NCBI RefSeq assembly: GCF_963576545.1
Contig: NC_083651.1
Span: 16,105,580 to 16,169,579, forward strand
Reading direction: 5' to 3'
From: Limanda limanda
Taxonomy: Eukaryota > Chordata > Actinopteri > Pleuronectiformes > Pleuronectidae
DNA: 64,000 nucleotides
Shown here: piece after piece, positions 62,691 through 64,000 of the stretch
How the letters are laid out: every line of letters starts with the position of its first letter
Position numbering within the stretch: the stretch's first letter is position 1
Notes under the pieces: model-generated
What the model saw: the letters and a program-made list of their open reading frames with translations, nothing else
Database searches by the model: none
What the model was told of the DNA's origin: nothing
Program-made: the position numbers and the translations under genes

Positions 62691-62710
62691 TCAATAGGGG
62701 GCAGCACACT
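62691..62710 (+). promoter_or_regulatory. CTCF-like motif
   Basis: TCAATAGGGGGCAGCACACT closely fits the extended CTCF motif (…CCASYAGRGGGCAGYR…), differing mainly in the CCA triplet. It is on the plus strand. Motif-only evidence. Confidence 0.4.
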
Positions 62711-64000
62711 GCCATTACAGATTGGCCTTTAAATCATATTTAATTGCTCTTTTGTGTAGTAGACTGTAACTGCAGTTTGACTGGAGCTCCAAACACACCG
62801 TGCTCCTGATCTACTATTCTGTGTGCTTCATACACTGTCTGTCTATCAAACACTTCCTCCATATGCCATCCTTAACAACCTTCTGTCTGCAAAAATTAAC
62901 GTGCATATCTTTGTTAGGTGTCGTAATAAAAAAAGACAACAGTACATCCCCGTAATGGACCACAGCGTGAGGTCAAGCGGATTCCTCTAAAGTGGCCCGA
63001 CTCGTTTTCCTCCCCTGTCATCAGCCTTGGGTGGCTTTTTACTAAAGTGTCATAAGCCATTTGATTGTAAATCTCAGTGACCTTGAAGTCACTGGAGAAA
63101 GCACAGATCCGTAAACCAATCATCGCACGGCTGCCCCTGTCAGCCACGCTCCTGTTCACACAGCCACCGCCTGAATTTCCTGATGTTAAACAGCAGAAGG
63201 AATAAAGCTCAGTTCACACCAGTGTTTGTTAGAACACACTGTCGGTTTTAAACTTGATTTAAAATGCAGCGAATGTTTACATTAAATCCTAGTGTTTCTG
63301 TTAAGGAATTGTTTAATATTAAAGCTCTTGTTCAGTAGATATAGAGGTTATACAGACTTGGCTTAAAACTCTGTATAAAGACTAATGGTAATGCAAGCCT
63401 CAGCATTTCTTTCACTACTTCCAGCTGCACAAAGATCAGTGTTATTATGGATTTGCTGAAAAATCCATTTTTGCGAATGCTAATGTCCTTTACATCTTTC
63501 AGGGGTGTAGAGCGCTCGTTGCATTTCTCTGGGATGATTTTCAGAGAGTATCAGAGATCTGCCCATGTTTCTTACTGTGGATTATTGGACCAGCTGCTTG
63601 AAGGCTGCACTCTCAGTGAAAAGGGTTCTCAGGTTCTCTGTGTGACCTGCTCATGTTAAAGAATCTTGTTTTCCTCTTGCAAAATCACAAGCTTAGATGT
63701 TGGAAAAGCCATTGTTGTTGTTCAGGTCTTTAAAACATGTGACTTGTGTTCATGTACCTATTTTCCAAATGTTCCCTATTTGAACTGGGAAAGTGACGTC
63801 AGATACACTCATTTCCCTGATGGATTTTTAACTCTTCAATTATCTTTCTCTATCTTAAATAATGTTGTGGGTATTTAATCAGTCTCTGACTGAATTGTCT
63901 GGTGGGGATGGTACAAATCTGTTGTGACTCAAAAGTCAACTTTTCATGCACCAAGTAAAACATCTGTCTTAGATCATTATCATATATTTTTTAGATATCA

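Larger units (their letters stand above)
61636..64000. other. Noncoding DNA, no gene seen
   Basis: Repeat-poor apart from the poly-T run. Around 61920-62450 and 62900-63200 the sequence is CNE-like. Frames of 70-115 codons (62079-62426 minus; 63447-63659 and 63666-63878 plus) are chance-sized with no splice or family support. Confidence 0.5.

Noticed and set aside
1..64000. Search for a multi-gene system (operon-like, defence or biosynthetic cluster) or an intact virus-like element
   Set aside because: No series of adjacent long frames, no long terminal repeats and no polymerase- or integrase-like frames were seen on either strand.

Overview
The window looks like vertebrate, almost certainly ray-finned fish, nuclear DNA. 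It is AT-leaning and studded with CA, GA and CT microsatellites. It carries several interspersed repeats that I recognise as typical of teleost genomes: a tRNA-like SINE with GGAT-type tail, a 'GGGCTGCAAC...' hAT-type repeat, a 'CCATTCGCTAACA...' repeat and an L2-type LINE tail. There is no prokaryotic gene organisation, no operon, no tRNA or rRNA gene, and no intact protein-coding gene that I can recognise. Nearly all open frames are short and of the size expected by chance.

Layout. 1-5.6 kb: microsatellites and plain noncoding DNA. 5.6-10.5 kb: two copies, in opposite orientation, of one DNA-transposon family (5615-5950 and 10216-10463), separated by sequence that reads like conserved noncoding DNA. 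10.5-24.7 kb: mostly featureless noncoding DNA, with a decayed exon-like island at 20773-21006 and a weaker coding-like frame at 16176-16382. 24.7-27.2 kb: a cluster of three mobile elements, namely a TTAA-flanked MITE with 25-bp inverted ends, a 253-bp near-palindromic hAT-type MITE with 8-bp target duplication, and a third repeat. 27.2-44.4 kb: noncoding, with a polypyrimidine/C17 tract at 30.8-30.9 kb, a splice-bounded open exon-like stretch at 36764-36920 and a fish repeat at 38.2-38.5 kb. 44.4-45.1 kb: a GC-rich island with two exon-like segments in compatible frame. 45.3-50.2 kb: repeat fragment, a candidate enhancer block and a 604-bp hAT-type element. 50.2-58.3 kb: noncoding, with repeat fragments and two low-confidence exon-like stretches. 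58.4-59.3 kb: a SINE flanked by its own target-site duplication and split by about 600 bp of foreign sequence. 59.3-64 kb: mostly CNE-like sequence, a LINE tail and a CTCF-like site.

My reading is that this is a gene desert or a very long intron of the kind found around vertebrate developmental regulators. Long repeat-poor stretches rich in ATTA/TAATTA homeodomain cores and POU octamers are the likely functional content, but conservation cannot be seen from one sequence. I found no evidence for an undescribed multi-gene system. The items most worth checking are the exon-like islands at 20.8, 36.8 and 44.5 kb and the well-bounded MITEs.
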